Assembly: GCA_019828595.1 (NCBI GenBank)
Contig: JAHQRK010000011.1
Coordinates: 558,001-622,000 of the forward strand
Length of the DNA: 64,000 bases
DNA from: Aphanomyces cochlioides
Taxonomy: Eukaryota; Oomycota; Saprolegniomycetes; Saprolegniales; Verrucalvaceae
Reading direction: 5' to 3'
Shown: positions 61,211 through 64,000 of the stretch, in pieces
Position numbering within the stretch: position 1 is the first letter of the stretch
Layout of the letters: each line of letters starts with the position of its first letter
The notes under the pieces: generated by a model
Told to the model about the DNA's origin: nothing
Seen by the model: the letters and a program-made list of their open reading frames with translations, nothing else
The model's database searches: none
Position numbers and translations under genes: made by a program

Positions 61211-63611
61211 CTAGTCGTCCCATTCGTCGTCACTGCCGTCGTCGCTGTCGTTGTCGTACTGCGTGTGCATTTGACGGATCGACATGGCATGCGCAATGGA
61301 ATCGTGGATGCTGGGTGCGACCAGCGGCGGAGGTGCAGCCGCAGAGGCTTGTGAAGTTGGTGGCGTGGCTTTCTTGAGAGGTGCGGCTTGCTGAAGTGCA
61401 GCCAAGAGGTTGTTTGCAGCGGGTGGAGGAGGTGACGATGCTGGCGCCGGTGTCGACGTGTCGTTGCCGACTTTGTTTAATTGCGTGCCTTTGCGAATTT
61501 CAGCGAGGAGATTGCCGCGGCCACCGCCAAACAAATTGGGTCGTTGTGGGAGACCCGTCACGGACGGAATCTCCTTTCTAGATGGTTGACGGTCCATTTG
61601 AATTGATCGCCTCGAGGATGCTCGGTCTTCTCTCCGCATAGACGCAGATGATGGCCTGCGATCAAGTGACATCCTTGATGAAGACGAGGCAGATGAGACA
61701 GCCCGAGTGCTTCGGTTTGTTTGCTTCTGGGCAAAAACAGGTTCAGGTGCTTCAACAGACACTGTAGAAGCTTCTAGAGCATCCTCGTCATCATCATCGT
61801 CGTCAAAGAGATTCTTCTTTGGTTGTGGCTTCCTTGGAAATGGTTGAAAAGCTTGCTTTGGAGGCACCTGAGCGGGAGGTTGCTTGTTTGGAACCTGGAC
61901 TTGACCCGACGAGAGGCTTGGAATCCATTCAGCTGGGATCCGGTAGGCAGTATGAAAAGATGGATGACGCACGATTGCTGGAGTCGCAACCAGCGTTTGA
62001 AAGTAGATAAGGAACTCCGCTGCACGCTTCTGCATGTTTTCAGGTTTTGTTGGGTTTCGGAGCAAATGCTTTGACGGGAATTTTGGAAGTCCGTCAGGAA
62101 AGTATTGTTTCAAATCTCCATGCGTGGCTTCCATCTCTTGATAGCTTCGTCCGAACGAGTGGGTCCAATGCGCCAAATTGAATGCAAAGTTGTAAATCGC
62201 TACTGATTTCCCCTGACGAACTTCGACAACCGCCGAAATGTACACGACGGACAGAACTGCTGGCATCGTTGACACACTGGCTGGTGCATTCGTGTTTACA
62301 CTCGAAACACGACCTAGTGCACCACTTAGCAATCGTCAGATGAGTCAGTTTATACCTCGAGACTGCTCGTCGTGGTCATCTTCCTCTTCTTCACCGCTAC
62401 TGCTATCAAAAAGTCCACGGCGAGAGCCACGGATGTCTTCTGAGACATTCAGCGCCTGTGCCAGCATTGTTTTGCCCTCTGCGCTCAATTGGGACTCTCG
62501 GGTTCGTACAGATCGACGTGACTCGAACATGACGCTATCTTCACTCATCCTTCGGTTCAATTTGATGGCTTCCAAGGCAGATGCCATAGGGTTTATGGAA
62601 GAAGGTGCCGATGGTGGTGGTGGCGGCGGCGGAGGTGGTGGTGGGGGACCTGGAGATTTGGTCTTTGACTTTGGCGGGACGTAAGCATTGTCATCAGTCG
62701 AAGCATCCTCGTCATAAAACACTGAGCTGCCTTGGGAACTCACACTTTGTCGCGCACCACTTCGTTCAATGTCGCGCTCGCGCTCGCCTCCTGCTGTAAA
62801 ATCTAAAAGCAACAATTAAATGCAAGAGCATCAACCTTAACCTACATTGACCAGGCGGTGGCAATTCGATCTTGGCTTTTGCCTTACGCTGGACAATTGG
62901 TGCGCCGTTTTCAATGTATCCAAGGGCAGCCGTCACGTCTTCATGGACTACTTTACCACCCGCCAAGAGCTCGATGCGTCGTCGCTGGATTTGCTTCCCA
63001 ACGCGTCCCACATTTTGTCCAGCTTTTTTGTTCAAACGCTTCTTTCTCTCGCGCAAGATAGCTTCAGTTTCATCGTCCAGTGTACCAAGACCGTCTTTGC
63101 GTTGCAGCGGCGTCATGTTTTGGATTTCACGCTCTCGATCAAGCATTTCTTGCTTTTTCTGTGCAATCCACTTTCTCTTGAATTCTTCTTCTTGCGCTTT
63201 CAGTTCAGCTTCCTTCTCAGCCTGTTTACGAATTTCTCTCTTCACCTTGCGTCGCTCACGTTTGATTTCTTCAGCGGCATCCGACGACGGGTCAAGCACT
63301 GCAATCAACGCTCGGCACCATCGTTCCAAATCGAGTCGATTTTCCGCGGCAAGAAAGATCGACTTTTTATCCTTTAGCTGGAGCTCAAGGCCGTATGAAT
63401 CCAGTGGTAACACGCCGCGACCTTCCCACTTGCAGAATCCCCGGATCGAAAAAGACACGCTGCTTCCACCGCCTTGAGCTGCCGATTCGTTGGGGAACAT
63501 ACGCAAGACACACGACCATGACAATTGACAGTACTGAACCTGCAGAGCACCTGCATTTGCCGGTAGCCATTGAAGGTACCCTTCATGGACAGGCTGGCGC
63601 TTTTTCTCCAT
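61211..63611 (-). CDS. WASP-like actin nucleation factor with PH, PX-like, polyproline, WH2 and acidic regions, 771 aa
   Basis: Exons 62846-63611, 62356-62802 and 61211-62313 with introns of 43 and 42 nt give 772 whole codons. Order: PH domain (about 7-107, HEGYLQWLPAN to LERWCRALIAV); charged coiled coil (about 112-200, REIRKQAEKEAELKAQ); polyproline run of 12 prolines (about 307-318); PX-like domain (about 425-540, VVYISAVVEVRQGK, PKFPSKHLLRNP); WH2 motif about 672-686 (NLLAEIRKGTQLNKV); a second, weaker WH2 about 705-720 (NNLLAALQQAAPLKKA); connector-like helix (IHDSIAHAMSIRQMH); acidic end SDDGSDDEWDD with the single Trp typical of Arp2/3-binding tails. The C-terminus is thus a VCA module that would activate Arp2/3, and PH/PX would place it on phosphoinositide membranes. 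I know no described protein with this order. Confidence 0.82.
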
Positions 63612-63777
63612 CTCTGGGGTCCGAGATGGACTGTGTTTGTAGCGGCATGAAGTTGGGTATCCGGATCATTATCCGGACAATCAAGTCTGCAATCCGATTG
63701 GCTAGACCTAGAGCCTGATCGACATTCTTGATTTTGGGTCTCCACTTGGGTCAATCGGACTTTGTCCCTGAAAAATT
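63612..63777. other. Short upstream region of the WASP-like gene
   Basis: About 165 bp before a possible gene on the plus strand; probably carries promoter sequence. No TATA box obvious. Confidence 0.3.
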
Positions 63778-64000
63778 ATGTGCGGAAGTTCGCGAAATTG
63801 TCGGTGGACGACGATCCAGCGCCTCTTCTTGCAAGAGGAGGTGTATGGAGCTTTGAGGGGACTGCAGCCCATGCGATATGTGAAGATTCAGGTGAAAAAC
63901 CACCCATTTCGAACAAACTTCATACAAAGTACGGATCTGCGATCATCCAAGCTTGTCAGTTCGACTATTTCTTTACTTGGATTCTGCTCGACAATGCAAT
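63778..64000 (+). CDS. Possible 5' end of a gene, cut by the window edge
   Basis: From ATG 63778 the frame (MCGSSRNCRWTTIQRLFLQE) is open to the window end. A second frame in the same stretch, open from about 63738 without ATG, looks at least as protein-like (WSFEGTAAHAICEDSGEKPP). Which frame, if either, is coding cannot be decided. No family recognised. Confidence 0.2.
   Translation, partial: MCGSSRNCRWTTIQRLFLQEEVYGALRGLQPMRYVKIQVKNHPFRTNFIQSTDLRSSKLVSSTISLLGFCSTMQ

Noticed and set aside
62605..62684. Plus-strand glycine-rich frame
   Set aside because: It is the antisense of the polyproline run of the WASP-like gene, whose exons and splice sites are consistent.

Overview
The window looks like a stretch of nuclear chromosome from an oomycete, probably of the Saprolegnia/Aphanomyces group. 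That placement is inference. It rests on genes cut by very short GT-AG introns (38-54 nt), small gaps between housekeeping genes, a class II CPD photolyase, SABATH-type methyltransferases, a K_tetra(BTB)-SPRY family, S28 peptidases and abundant PIF/Harbinger, Copia, pogo and mariner elements. I see no CRISPR, operon or other prokaryotic feature.

Layout. 0-6.7 kb: the 3' end of one glycine/cysteine-rich protein gene facing a complete DUF1399/GRDP-like gene, then an S28 peptidase pseudogene, an intact S28 peptidase and a BTB-SPRY gene. 6.7-24.4 kb: a repeat island without ordinary genes. It holds AT-rich repeats, a complete Harbinger element (TAA target duplication), a ~0.5 kb palindromic element, a complete Copia retrotransposon (145-bp LTRs, CATGC duplication), a small family of coiled-coil genes, a pogo/Tigger element (TA duplication), two more giant palindromes and a Harbinger-type MITE. 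24.4-41.5 kb: a type II membrane protein with thioredoxin-like domains, a PX protein, a topoisomerase II lacking the usual C-terminal tail, a divergent PPR-Smr gene, a second S28 peptidase, three tandem BTB-SPRY genes (one broken) and a SABATH methyltransferase. 41.8-48.6 kb: a second mobile-element island (Harbinger, MITE, plant-type mariner, decayed Harbinger) that separates the SABATH gene from its paralogue. 48.9-64 kb: gene-dense ground with the second SABATH gene, a coiled-coil membrane protein, a sulfotransferase, an SLC12 cation-chloride cotransporter, the photolyase, a lysine/tyrosine-rich small protein, a convergent pair of small mitochondrial-type membrane proteins and a PH/PX/WH2/acidic protein that reads as a WASP-like actin nucleation factor.

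How it fits together. There is no single pathway. Duplication is the theme: S28 next to BTB-SPRY occurs twice, SABATH genes twice, convergent paralogue pairs twice, coiled-coil genes three times. Mobile elements sit in and between the copies. Several exon-intron models were assembled by hand from splice sites and reading-frame continuity; where all exons add to a whole number of codons this is stated. The novelty candidates I rate highest are the WASP-like protein (61211-63611), the palindromic element that hosts other transposons (12963-13458 and relatives), the retrotransposon whose gag start codon lies inside the tRNA primer-binding site, and the possibly mitochondrial topoisomerase II.
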